From JAAYRQ01 sp035647815 (GTDB taxonomy: Bacteria; Bacillota; Syntrophomonadia; Syntrophomonadales; Syntrophomonadaceae), in assembly GCA_035647815.1 (NCBI GenBank), contig DASRMR010000031.1, positions 1 through 64,000 on the forward strand: 64,000 bases of DNA, read 5' to 3'. Position numbers and translations under genes: made by a program. Below, one piece after another: positions 1-8,723 of the stretch. The notes beneath the pieces are model-generated. The model did not search any database. It was not told the origin of the DNA and saw only the letters and a list, made by a program, of their open reading frames with translations. The first letter of the stretch is position 1. The number at the start of each line of letters is the position of its first letter.

Positions 1-471
1 TTATTTTTAACATTTACTCTTACTTCTTTTCCTAGCTACTATGATGTTGTTATTATTTATATACCAAGACCCTTCTGACATCAATTGTGTCATTAGTTCT
101 TTTCGAAGAAAACGGACCTAAGAAACGGCTGTTTTTAGGAATAGTTTTTCTGTATTTGGTTAATTATTGCATATTGTTTTATTTATTGCTATCATTTTTT
201 TCTTACAATATGCTTTATTTCCATCCTTCTCATTTTAAGAAAAACCTGTAACCAAAAAAGCCTTTTCATCAAATGCTTAGCACCGCCTAAGATTCTTCGC
301 TTTCACTCAGAAAGACAGAACTACCACCCCAACCGCGGGGACTGACCCCGTGGCTAGTCTCTTAAAGTGACAGTAACCCCGTCCCCGCGTCATAATAAAT
401 TATGCGTATCCTGGCAGGAGTTTACATTTTTTTCTAGAATATTAGCTTAAATTGTAGAATGGAGAAATGTT
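1..471. other. Gene-free spacer before comM
   Basis: No frame on either strand looks coding here. The left two thirds are AT-rich and featureless to the eye. The right end carries a GC-rich repeat-like segment (333-392) that stands out from the surroundings. A ribosome binding site (GGAGAA at 461-466) precedes comM. No clear sigma-A promoter was found. Confidence 0.6.
333..392. repeat. GC-rich intergenic repeat, copy A
   Basis: Positions 375-392, read on the minus strand, give TGACGCGGGGACGGGGTT. The same 18 bases occur on the plus strand at 62244-62261. The adjacent 333-353 forms a hairpin: arms CCGCGGGG and CCCCGTGG (one G-T pair) around the 5-base loop ACTGA. There is no T-tract, so it is not an ordinary terminator. 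Such intergenic, GC-rich, hairpin-associated repeats resemble REP-type elements; that class assignment is inference. Confidence 0.6.
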
Positions 472-2004
472 ATGCTTGCCATTACGAATACATTAGTCCT
501 TACCGGCATTGAAGCTGTTCCCGTAAAAGTAGAAGTAGACATACAAAACGGGCTTCCAGGTTTTGAGATAGTAGGTTTAGCATCAACTGCTATAAAAGAA
601 GCTCGTGAAAGGGTACGTTCAGCTATAAAAAACTCCGATTTCGCTTTTCCTAATCGTAAAATTATAGTTAATCTGTCACCAGCAGATATAAAAAAGGAAG
701 GTAGTCACTTCGATTTAGCTATAGCTATCGGTATACTCATAGCCTCAGAACAAATAACTAATATTTTACCTAATAGTAATGACATTTATATAACTGGCGA
801 GTTATCACTCGATGGTAGTGTGCGTAAAGTTCCGGGGATTTTACCGATGGCCTTAGAATTATCTAGAACTGATAATTCTAATATTAGACTTATCGTACCT
901 ATAGATAATAGTCAAGAAGTTAGCTTAGTAGATGAAATAACTTCTTATCCAGTCCATGATTTAACCGAAATGTGTAATTATATTAGCGGTGAAGATACTT
1001 TATCTAGTCTTCCTGTTTTTAATTATATAGATAACTCTGTAACAGATGATATTTATGATTTTTCTGATGTAAAAGGGCAAGAAGCTGCCAAAAGAGCTTT
1101 ACAGATTGCTGCAGCAGGGCTTCACAATATACTTTTAATCGGTCCTCCAGGGGGAGGTAAGACTATGTTAGCTCGTCGTATTTCTAGCATAATGCCTGAA
1201 ATGGAAAGAGATGAGATTTTGGAAACTAGCCGGATATATTCGGTAGCTAATCTGTTAACACCTGAAAACCCTTTAATAATGAAGAGGCCATTTAGAGCAC
1301 CACATAAAAATGCTTCTAGTGCTAGTATTATTGGTGGAGGACGCATACCGCGGCCTGGTGAAATAAGTTTAGCTCAAAATGGAATATTATTTTTAGATGA
1401 GTTACCCGAGTTTAGCAGAGATGTCCTCGAAGCTTTAAGGCAACCATTAGAAGATAAAGTAGTTACAATAGCTCGCACCCATTCTACTTATACTTTTCCC
1501 GCTAATTTTGCTTTAGTCGGCGGTATGAACCCGTGCCCCTGTGGTTTCTTTGGTTCGGAACAAGAATGTATATGTTCCCCCTTACAAATAAATCGTTATC
1601 TTAACCGGGTTAGTGGACCATTATTAGATAGGATGGACCTACATGTAGAAGTAGGCAGAGTTAAGTATGAAGAGCTAACCGATAAAAGTAAGAATGAAAA
1701 TTCAGCTACGATGAAAATGCGCGTAAAAAAAGCCCGTGATATACAGGCTAGTCGCTTTAAAGATACTCCTATTAAACTTAATTCCCAGATGGCTCCACCA
1801 GATGTTAAGAAATATTGCCGTATAGATGAAAGATCAGAACAATTATTAAAAACAGCTTTTGAACGCTTTAAAATGAGTGCTCGGGCATATGATCGTATAT
1901 TAAAAGTAGCTAGAACGATAGCTGATCTCGAAGCAAGCGAAAGTATTAAGCTTCCCCATTTAGCCGAATCCTTACAATACCGGGGGCTTAATAAATACTG
2001 GTAG
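472..2004 (+). CDS. comM: YifB/ComM-family Mg-chelatase-like AAA+ ATPase
   Basis: A 510-residue protein of normal length for the YifB/ComM family. An N-terminal Lon-protease-S5-like domain (roughly residues 1-170) is followed by an AAA+ module with Walker A GPPGGGKT near residue 223, a Walker B ILFLDELPEF, and the family signature MNPCPCG near 354. The C-terminal part matches the Mg-chelatase C domain. In Gram-negative transformable bacteria ComM is a helicase that promotes branch migration during uptake of DNA; the role in Firmicutes is less clear. The ATG follows GGAGAA with 5 bases of spacing. It is the only plus-strand gene in the first 18 kb, and it converges with the MFS gene 3 bases away. 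In many Firmicutes it sits next to yraN and rnhB, as it loosely does here. Confidence 0.92.
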   Translation: MLAITNTLVLTGIEAVPVKVEVDIQNGLPGFEIVGLASTAIKEARERVRSAIKNSDFAFPNRKIIVNLSPADIKKEGSHFDLAIAIGILIASEQITNILPNSNDIYITGELSLDGSVRKVPGILPMALELSRTDNSNIRLIVPIDNSQEVSLVDEITSYPVHDLTEMCNYISGEDTLSSLPVFNYIDNSVTDDIYDFSDVKGQEAAKRALQIAAAGLHNILLIGPPGGGKTMLARRISSIMPEMERDEILETSRIYSVANLLTPENPLIMKRPFRAPHKNASSASIIGGGRIPRPGEISLAQNGILFLDELPEFSRDVLEALRQPLEDKVVTIARTHSTYTFPANFALVGGMNPCPCGFFGSEQECICSPLQINRYLNRVSGPLLDRMDLHVEVGRVKYEELTDKSKNENSATMKMRVKKARDIQASRFKDTPIKLNSQMAPPDVKKYCRIDERSEQLLKTAFERFKMSARAYDRILKVARTIADLEASESIKLPHLAESLQYRGLNKYW

Positions 2005-2007
2005 TAA

Positions 2008-3174
2008 TCAGGTGGATATCTTGACCGTCTTGTAGAGAATTAGGGCTATTATGGCTGGTAGGATTGCGCAAAAATACATTATGCTATAGCCAAAAGTTTG
2101 AGCTATTATTCCCCATACTATCGCACCAAGTCCAAGTCCTAAATCAAAACCTGTAAAAAAGGTCGCATTTGCCGAACCTCGTCTTTCTGGTGGTGTATCT
2201 ACAATAGCTAATGCTTGTAAGCTAGGTTGTACCGCACCAAAACCAGCCCCATATACGACACCTGCAATTAAAAACCACTGTAAATTACTCGCACTATATA
2301 GTAGGAACATGCCGATTATGATAAGAATAATACCTGGTATTACTACAGAATCAAATCCACGTTTATCTGCTAAGCGTCCTGAAATTGGGCGTGAAATAGC
2401 TAAAGCTATAGCATAAACAGTGAAAAATGATCCAATATTGCTAATACCCAACTGGGCAGTATGGAGCGCTAGAAAGGAAACAATAGCACCATAAGTCATG
2501 GTAACAAAAAATATAACTATAGAGGGACGAAGTGCAGCTTTTTCAATTAGGGTAAACTTATATTCTATTTTAGCATTTTTTTGATTAATTTTTTGGTATT
2601 TTATGAAGAAAGCTAAAATTATTGATATTACTACCATAGAAGCTGATATTAAAAATAAAATATCAAAACTATAGCCTTGTATAATAAAAAGTCCTAAAGC
2701 TGGGGCTAAGGCCATAGCTAATGTGCCAGCTAGACCATAATATCCCATACCCTCTCCCATTCTAGGTTTAGGGATGATATCTGCTGCAACTGTACTAGCA
2801 GTAGTACTAGTAATTCCCCAGCCAAAGCCATGAATAAAACGAAGTAAAAGTAATATTAGTAATGTTGGTGCCCAAATATAAGCTAAGACACATGCCATGA
2901 AAATTAACATTCCTGTAAAAAAGAATCCTCTACGACCATAGACATCTATAGCATAGCCAGTAAAGGGTCGTATCAATACAGCAGCAAAGGTGAAAATCCC
3001 AATTACTAGACCAGCATGTGCAGCACTTCCTCCTAATTTTATAGCATAAACAGGCAGTGTAGGAAGGAGCATTTGAAAACCCACAAAAGTAAAGAGGCTA
3101 ATCAAGGTGATAAGAATAAAATCTTTTGTCCATAGCTGTTCCTTTTGTTGCAAAGGTCTAGCTGCTTGATTCAT
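2008..3174 (-). CDS. MFS transporter
   Basis: A 388-residue, very hydrophobic protein with about 12 predicted membrane segments and the major facilitator layout. The loop after the second segment carries a motif-A-like stretch (RPFTGYAIDVYGRR), repeated in the second half as RPISGRLADKRG. This suggests a proton-driven exporter, perhaps of drugs or metabolites, but the substrate cannot be read from the sequence. A GGGAGG ribosome site lies 9 bases before the ATG. It lies 51 bases or more downstream of the copper ATPase on the same strand, so the two may be cotranscribed; whether the transporter has any link to metals is unknown. Confidence 0.85.
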   Translation of the reverse strand: MNQAARPLQQKEQLWTKDFILITLISLFTFVGFQMLLPTLPVYAIKLGGSAAHAGLVIGIFTFAAVLIRPFTGYAIDVYGRRGFFFTGMLIFMACVLAYIWAPTLLILLLLRFIHGFGWGITSTTASTVAADIIPKPRMGEGMGYYGLAGTLAMALAPALGLFIIQGYSFDILFLISASMVVISIILAFFIKYQKINQKNAKIEYKFTLIEKAALRPSIVIFFVTMTYGAIVSFLALHTAQLGISNIGSFFTVYAIALAISRPISGRLADKRGFDSVVIPGIILIIIGMFLLYSASNLQWFLIAGVVYGAGFGAVQPSLQALAIVDTPPERRGSANATFFTGFDLGLGLGAIVWGIIAQTFGYSIMYFCAILPAIIALILYKTVKIST

Positions 3175-3225
3175 TTTTCATCCTCCCTTACTATTGTAAT
3201 TACTACTATAAATAACTCTGCTTAT

Positions 3226-5397
3226 TTATACTACCTTAAAACGACGAAGACGAAGGGAGTTGGATACTACAGTTATGGAACTTAGTGCCATAGCCCCACC
3301 AGCTATTATCGGAGATAAAAAGCCTAAAGCTGCAAAAGGCACACCGATCATATTGTATATAAAAGCCCAAAATAGGTTTTGTTTTATATGTTTCATCGTA
3401 GTACGGGAAAGTCTTAAAGCAGTCGGTATTCCCCTAAGGTCACCACTCATCAGTGTTATCTGAGCAGCTTCCATAGCTACATCTGTACCCGTTCCGATCG
3501 CTATACCTAAATCAGCTACAGCTAATGCTGGTGCATCGTTAATTCCGTCACCTACCATAGCTACTTTTTTACCTGCTTCTTTTAGACTTATAACTTTAGC
3601 TGCTTTATCTTGGGGTAAAACTTCCGCAATAACATTACTAATGCCTACCTGCTTAGCTATAGATTGTGCAGTATTAAGGTTATCACCTGTTAGCATATAT
3701 ACTTTTATCCCCATATCTTTAAGTGTAGTAATTGCTTCTACAGCATGTTCCCTTACTTGGTCACTTAAAGCGATAATTGCTTCAATATTATTATCAACCG
3801 CCATTATGATAGCTGTTTTACCAGCTTTCTCAAGTTCTCGTAACTTATTATCGATCTGATTTACTTTCAAATCTAAATCATACATCAAAGTTCTATTACC
3901 CATAATAATTGCTTTATCATTATATTTAGCTTTTAAGCCCATCCCAGGCAAGATTTCTAGCTCTTGAGGTGAACCTATATCTGATAATTCTTCCCGAGCC
4001 TTATTGTATATTGCTTCTCCTAAGGGATGTTCCGAACCTCTTTCAGCAACACCGGCTAGAGTCAAAACTTCATTTTTAGATAGTTTTCCTATACTAATAA
4101 TATCAGTTACTTCTGGTTTACCTGTAGTGATAGTGCCGGTTTTATCTAAAACTAAAGTGTTTATCTGGTGAGCAGTTTCTAGATATTCTCCACCCTTAAT
4201 AAAAATTCCGTGTTCAGCACCTATGCCAGTACCGACCATAATAGCAGTAGGAGTTGCTAAACCTAATGCACATGGGCAAGCAATAACTAAGACTGCAACT
4301 GCTGTAGTAAGAGCAATAGCCATATCTAAATTAAAGAAGTATTGCATAGCAAAAGTAAACAATGCTATACCGATAATTACTGGAACAAAAACACCCGAAA
4401 CCCGATCTGCTATCTTTTGTATAGGTGCTTTCGAACCTTGAGCATCTTCAACCATCCTTATTATCTGAGCCAAAGTAGTATCTCTTCCTACCCGAGTAGC
4501 CTTAAACTTAAAAATGCCGCTTTTATTTATAGTGGCACCGACTACCATATCGCCTATCGTCCTATCTACTGGAATACTTTCCCCAGTTAACATAGATTCA
4601 TCTAGCAAGGCATGTCCTTCAATTATCTCACCATCAACCGGAATCTTTTCGCCTGTTCTAATGAAAACTATATCACCGGCTAGAACATCTTCGACCGGGA
4701 TGTCTATCTCTATATCTTCACGAATAACTCTTGCAGTTCTAGGTTGTAAACTACTTAAAGCCCTAATAGATTCAGTAGTTTTATCTTTAGCTATTGCTTC
4801 GAAATATTTCCCTAATAAAACTAAAGTGATAATAGTTGCGGAAGCTTCGAAATATATATCACTAGTCGCCCCGATAGTAATATTATAAATACTATAGAAA
4901 TAAGCTGCTGAGGTACCTAAAGCTACTAAAACATCCATGTTGCTTCCACCAGATTTCAAAGCTAGGTAAGCATTTTTATAAAATCTGTAGCCAACTAAAA
5001 ACTGTACTGGTGTAGCTAATAGTAATTGTAGGTAGGGGTTATGAAGTATTGGCACATGAAAACCAAAAATACTCAAAAACATCCCTATTATCATCGGAGC
5101 AGTTAAAACTGCTGATACAATTACTAAATACTTTAATTGTTTCAGGTCTTCTTCCACATCGAAAAGACTATCATCATCATCTAATAAAGGTTCAGCTGTA
5201 AAACCTAATTTCCCGATAGATTCGGTTATAAAATCAATCCCTAAGACTTCATCGTCAAACTCAACCACAGCTTTATTAGTAGCTAAATTAACATTTGCAT
5301 AGGTTATTCCATCTATGCTGTTCAGCTTTTTCTCAACCCTAGCCGAGCAAGCTGCACAGGACATGCCCGAAATTTTAAGATTAGTCTTTTCTGCCAA
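3226..5397 (-). CDS. copA: Copper-type P1B ATPase
   Basis: A P-type ATPase of about 723 residues. One N-terminal heavy-metal-associated domain carries GMSCAACSA (CxxC). Then come eight expected membrane segments with the CPC metal site (CPCALGLATP, near 375), the phosphorylation motif DKTGT (near 419), the HP motif (SEHPLGEA) and GDGINDAPALA (near 618). CPC with an HMA domain fits monovalent copper or silver export from the cytoplasm. The first in-frame GTG (5406) overlaps the ribosome site; the TTG at 5397 has AGGAG 8 bases upstream and is preferred. No copZ or csoR homologue lies nearby, so copper-responsive control is not visible here. The MFS gene follows on the same strand. Confidence 0.92.
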   Translation of the reverse strand: MAEKTNLKISGMSCAACSARVEKKLNSIDGITYANVNLATNKAVVEFDDEVLGIDFITESIGKLGFTAEPLLDDDDSLFDVEEDLKQLKYLVIVSAVLTAPMIIGMFLSIFGFHVPILHNPYLQLLLATPVQFLVGYRFYKNAYLALKSGGSNMDVLVALGTSAAYFYSIYNITIGATSDIYFEASATIITLVLLGKYFEAIAKDKTTESIRALSSLQPRTARVIREDIEIDIPVEDVLAGDIVFIRTGEKIPVDGEIIEGHALLDESMLTGESIPVDRTIGDMVVGATINKSGIFKFKATRVGRDTTLAQIIRMVEDAQGSKAPIQKIADRVSGVFVPVIIGIALFTFAMQYFFNLDMAIALTTAVAVLVIACPCALGLATPTAIMVGTGIGAEHGIFIKGGEYLETAHQINTLVLDKTGTITTGKPEVTDIISIGKLSKNEVLTLAGVAERGSEHPLGEAIYNKAREELSDIGSPQELEILPGMGLKAKYNDKAIIMGNRTLMYDLDLKVNQIDNKLRELEKAGKTAIIMAVDNNIEAIIALSDQVREHAVEAITTLKDMGIKVYMLTGDNLNTAQSIAKQVGISNVIAEVLPQDKAAKVISLKEAGKKVAMVGDGINDAPALAVADLGIAIGTGTDVAMEAAQITLMSGDLRGIPTALRLSRTTMKHIKQNLFWAFIYNMIGVPFAALGFLSPIIAGGAMALSSITVVSNSLRLRRFKVV

Positions 5398-5479
5398 TAT
5401 TAACACTCCTTACATTATGAGTTTGCACTAGGAATTTATCTTAGTATATTCGTTAATATAGACTTCACAAGCAAATGGG

Positions 5480-5507
5480 TAAAAAAAATGGTCCATATGG
5501 ACCATTT
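5480..5507 (-). terminator. Intrinsic terminator of folD
   Basis: AAATGGTCCAT/ATGGACCATTT is a perfect inverted repeat (5486-5507). On the minus strand it runs into eight T residues. It lies 14 bases past the folD stop codon and separates folD from copA. Confidence 0.85.
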
Positions 5508-5521
5508 GTAAATTAATCTAA

Positions 5522-6331
5522 CTAATCTAGCATACACAAACTTGCAAATAATTCAGCAACCGTAATGACACCTACGCCACCAGGTACTGCGCTAGCATAA
5601 CTAGCTTTAGCTTTAGCTTCCTCGTTAACATCTCCGACTAGTTTGCCTTCAGAAGTAAAGTTAATTCCAGCATCGATAATTACTACATCATCTTTGACCA
5701 TATCAGCAGTAATAAATTCGGCTTTTCCTATAGCAGCTATTAGAATGTCTGCTTGCCGAGTTTCACCAGCTAAATCTTTAGTTCGTGAATGACACAATGT
5801 TACAGTACCATGTTCTGCGGTCATCATATTAGCTAAAGGATGTCCTACTATAGTACTTCGCCCTACGATAACTACCTTCTGACCTTCTATGGGAATATCA
5901 AATTCTTTAATCATAGTTACAATAGCTTTAGGTGTAGATGGATAAACTCCTTTTTGTTTGCTAATAAGTTTACCTAAATTATAATTATGTACCCCTTCAA
6001 CATCTTTTCTAGGGTCCATACAGTCAACTACTAAATCACTATCGATATGTTTAGGTAGTGGCTCTTGAATCATAATCCCCGTTACTAGCGGGTCATTATT
6101 TAGATCATTGACTATTTCGATAAGCTTTTCCTCGGTAGTTTCAATATCCAAATTAAGAATTGTTACATCTACACCAGTTTCAGTGCCGAATTTTTTTATA
6201 TTCCTTATATATACTTCAGAATCAGCTTCTGCACCAACCTGAATAATAGTCATGGCTAATTTTCTTTTACTAGCCTCATCTTTTACCTGAGCCTTAATCT
6301 TATCCCGAATATCTCTTCCATAAATAAGCAT
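5522..6331 (-). CDS. folD: FolD-like methylene-THF dehydrogenase, variant active site
   Basis: About 269 residues, slightly short for FolD. The NADP-binding half is well preserved (GRSTIVGHPLANM) and the end carries PGGVGVIT, where the family usually has PGGVGPMT. FolD normally oxidises 5,10-methylene-THF and hydrolyses methenyl-THF. The cyclohydrolase step needs a lysine in a Y-x-x-x-K helix; here the codons read YIRNIKKFG, so isoleucine occupies the lysine position. QLPLP is also changed to QEPLP. The protein may therefore be a dehydrogenase only, or have another role. The second ATG (6331) has AAGGGG at 8 bases and overlaps the previous stop as TAATG, so it is chosen over the ATG at 6337. 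Confidence 0.85.
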   Translation of the reverse strand: MLIYGRDIRDKIKAQVKDEASKRKLAMTIIQVGAEADSEVYIRNIKKFGTETGVDVTILNLDIETTEEKLIEIVNDLNNDPLVTGIMIQEPLPKHIDSDLVVDCMDPRKDVEGVHNYNLGKLISKQKGVYPSTPKAIVTMIKEFDIPIEGQKVVIVGRSTIVGHPLANMMTAEHGTVTLCHSRTKDLAGETRQADILIAAIGKAEFITADMVKDDVVIIDAGINFTSEGKLVGDVNEEAKAKASYASAVPGGVGVITVAELFASLCMLD

Positions 6332-6567
6332 TAACATATCCCCTTCTTCTGATAATCTTTATTATTTGCCCGAAAATCATGGTTAAGTAGTTTTTCAAAT
6401 CCTGCGGCAAAAATATGACAAGTATCATAACATACACCTATTTTATCCGCATATTTGATATTCTGCAATATTCTATTTAATTCGTCAAATGTGCTAGCTA
6501 TTTCCCTTCCTTGTCCTGCCATAGTTTCTGAAGCGAAACCGTATTTTATCACCTTTCTAGAATGCAT
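6331..6567 (-). pseudogene. Endonuclease IV (nfo) fragment
   Basis: A 78-codon frame whose residues 14-58 match the middle of endonuclease IV: ETMAGQG (metal-binding Glu), then GVCYDTCHIFAAG (metal-binding Asp and His). The full enzyme is about 280 residues with a TIM barrel and several further zinc ligands; both flanks are missing here, so it cannot be an active AP endonuclease. The frame starts inside the end of yraN without a visible ribosome site and stops as TAATG at the folD start. Read as a decayed relic kept between yraN and folD. A tiny expressed peptide cannot be excluded. Confidence 0.75.
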
Positions 6568-6904
6568 TTGTAATATGATTAATTTCTATATCTCCTGCTT
6601 GTATTAGGATACCTATAAAATCAAACTGTAATTCTTTAAAAAACCTTTTTTCCTTATCCAGGTATATAAGTGCCGCTTTTTTAAAATGCTCTATTTTCCT
6701 TGCAGTCATAGCTTCTTCAGGAGTTCCATAAGTAGTACTACGGCGGGTTTTCACTTCCACAAAAACTAAAGCCCCTGCCTTCTCACATATTATATCGATT
6801 TCACCATAGCGGGTATAAAAATTCCTAGTTATTATCTTATACCCTTTCTTTTTTAGATATTCAGTTGCCATATCTTCACCTTTTATGCCTAGTTTTCTTT
6901 TCAT
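6557..6904 (-). CDS. yraN: YraN/UPF0102 nuclease-fold protein
   Basis: 115 residues, normal for UPF0102. The PD-(D/E)xK-like core is visible: YTRYGEIDII, then VFVEVKTRR. The family has a Holliday-junction-resolvase-like fold, but its cellular role is not settled. AAGGAG lies 8 bases before the ATG. It sits 10 bases after the flhB-like gene and near rnhB, the usual Firmicutes neighbourhood. Its last codons overlap the start of the endonuclease IV relic. Confidence 0.9.
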   Translation of the reverse strand: MKRKLGIKGEDMATEYLKKKGYKIITRNFYTRYGEIDIICEKAGALVFVEVKTRRSTTYGTPEEAMTARKIEHFKKAALIYLDKEKRFFKELQFDFIGILIQAGDIEINHITNAF

Positions 6905-6914
6905 TTAAAACTCC

Positions 6915-7181
6915 TTATAGCTCTTTATCCATTCTATATATAAAAGCTAATACTTCGGCAATTACAGGATATAAATCGGGAGGGATTTCTTCGTATAATT
7001 TTAGACTCATCAAGTAATCAGTTAATTCTTTATCTTCTTTTAATGGTACATCATTTTCTTGGGCAATTTTAACAATATTTTCCGCAATAAGGCCACACCC
7101 CTTAGCAACTACTACTGGTGCTTGGTCAGTTTCTAAATCATATCTGAGTGCAATAGCCTTTTGGTTAATCAGGTCATCCAT
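6915..7181 (-). CDS. ylqH: FlhB C-terminal-domain-like protein (YlqH)
   Basis: 88 residues resembling only the cytoplasmic C-terminal domain of the flagellar export switch FlhB: AIALRYD near the start, then APVVVAKGCG, and a final helix ending EVLAFIYRMD. The N-terminal membrane part is absent. The autocleavage motif NPTH is also absent, so it is not a processed FlhB. B. subtilis has the same small gene (ylqH) directly after ylqG and rnhB. Function unknown; a role with the FliK-like neighbour is a reasonable guess. Confidence 0.85.
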   Translation of the reverse strand: MDDLINQKAIALRYDLETDQAPVVVAKGCGLIAENIVKIAQENDVPLKEDKELTDYLMSLKLYEEIPPDLYPVIAEVLAFIYRMDKEL

Positions 7182-7196
7182 AATGCATCCTCCTAA

Positions 7197-8723
7197 TCAA
7201 ACCCGGATATCTATAACAAAAGGTTTTACAAGGTCGGGGATTTCTTTTAATTGTAAGCGCATTGGATCTATTTCTTCTTCAACAATTTTGAAGTTTTCAA
7301 ATTCTACTATATATCCTAGAGTTTCAAGAGCTTTAATTAATCTGTCCACATTAGCTGTGAGGTGTTTATGAACTAGTTCATTTTCTACCACACCTTGCAT
7401 TTTTAGCATATTGCTCTTATGCCACTCTATATGAAATAATACTATACCTAACTTACCAGTTTCTAGTGATACTATGAATTTTATATTATCCATATCTTTC
7501 AATGCTTGGTTTCCTATGTTTTTATTAATTTGAACTTGTAATAATCTATATTCATCATCAATTTTGACCGGAAAAGATAAATAATAAAAATCCGGGTTAT
7601 TATCTATGGAGTACCTTGCCATTACATTTAATAATTTTTGTCCCACTACTTCCTTTTCTACTGCGCTAATATTATTAATTAATAAATTAATTAAGGTTTT
7701 TTCCATCCCGGGAATTTCTTTTTGTTGCAAAACATCTTTTACTAATGTAAGTCCTCTGATTAGATCTGGTTCACTAATAAGATTGTTTTTCATTGCATTT
7801 ATAATACCTTTGACTTGTTCCTCAGGTGATGTCGAGCTCATCGGTAAAAGCAAGGTCTCAGTTAACTGGGTTAATAATTGAAAAACCGGAAAGTTAATTA
7901 GACTAGTTTGTGTTTGGGGAGTAGTGCTTGCTTGTGTAGATGTAGTTGCTGCGTGAACAGTTGCTTTATCTGCTATCACCTGCTGCTGAATAGATATAGG
8001 TGTAGTTTCACTAGGTTTATTTAAAAGAGTTCCACTAGTTTGGCTTTTAGAACTTTCAGCTTCTGCAGAAATAGACATCGTATTAGTCGGCATAAGTCTA
8101 TTTTCAGTAGCCCTTAAAGGTGGACTAGCAGCTTGCTCTATTTTGTTCAGAATGGTAATTATTTCTTTAAGTAAGCCGGCTAAATCCTTTTTACCATCTA
8201 CAAACTGAGCTAAGGCCGATAAAGTAGTTTTATTAATTGGAAGGTCTTTAGCCATCGCTACACCAACAAGCTCAAGGTTTTTAGCTGATACTTCCCCGAG
8301 TAAGTTTACCCCTTGCAAGATAGTCTTAAGATTTGCGGCTGTAACTGGTAAGTTATGTTGTATAAGTTTTTTTGCCATTAATACATTATTCCGATCAGCA
8401 GGCAAACCAATATCTCTCAGGGTAGTAGATAAGTTTCTATTCTCTATTTTTTCCAGCATTTCCGGGGTCAAAACTTTCAAGATAACTTTACCTGCTTTGG
8501 CTTCATCAACCATTAAGAATAATTGTTGCCCTTTATTGACTATCACTTCGCTTAATGCTTCAATTAATCGCCCTTTGATAAATACTGAAACTAAACCATT
8601 TCCTTTTACTTCTTGTACTTCTCCCTTTAAAATCTCACCTTTATTAAAGGTAATCCCTGATCCTGCAGAAGTGGATATATTAAGTACAAACTTATCTAAA
8701 GGTATTTGACTGTTTAGCTCCAC
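7197..8723 (-). CDS. ylqG: FliK-like hypothetical protein (YlqG type)
   Basis: About 508 residues. A beta-rich N-terminal part (about 1-100) is followed by a helical region, a low-complexity Ser/Thr/Gln linker (about 210-270), and a C-terminal domain of about 90 residues (LQVQINKN to LIKALETLGY) that resembles the FliK hook-length-control C-terminal domain. This matches B. subtilis YlqG in size and place. The ATG at 8738 has no ribosome site of its own; the in-frame GTG at 8723 has GGAGG 8 bases before it. It overlaps the end of rnhB by about 30 bases and is followed 15 bases later by ylqH. Function not established; the link to flagella is by domain similarity only. Confidence 0.75.
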   Translation of the reverse strand: MELNSQIPLDKFVLNISTSAGSGITFNKGEILKGEVQEVKGNGLVSVFIKGRLIEALSEVIVNKGQQLFLMVDEAKAGKVILKVLTPEMLEKIENRNLSTTLRDIGLPADRNNVLMAKKLIQHNLPVTAANLKTILQGVNLLGEVSAKNLELVGVAMAKDLPINKTTLSALAQFVDGKKDLAGLLKEIITILNKIEQAASPPLRATENRLMPTNTMSISAEAESSKSQTSGTLLNKPSETTPISIQQQVIADKATVHAATTSTQASTTPQTQTSLINFPVFQLLTQLTETLLLPMSSTSPEEQVKGIINAMKNNLISEPDLIRGLTLVKDVLQQKEIPGMEKTLINLLINNISAVEKEVVGQKLLNVMARYSIDNNPDFYYLSFPVKIDDEYRLLQVQINKNIGNQALKDMDNIKFIVSLETGKLGIVLFHIEWHKSNMLKMQGVVENELVHKHLTANVDRLIKALETLGYIVEFENFKIVEEEIDPMRLQLKEIPDLVKPFVIDIRV

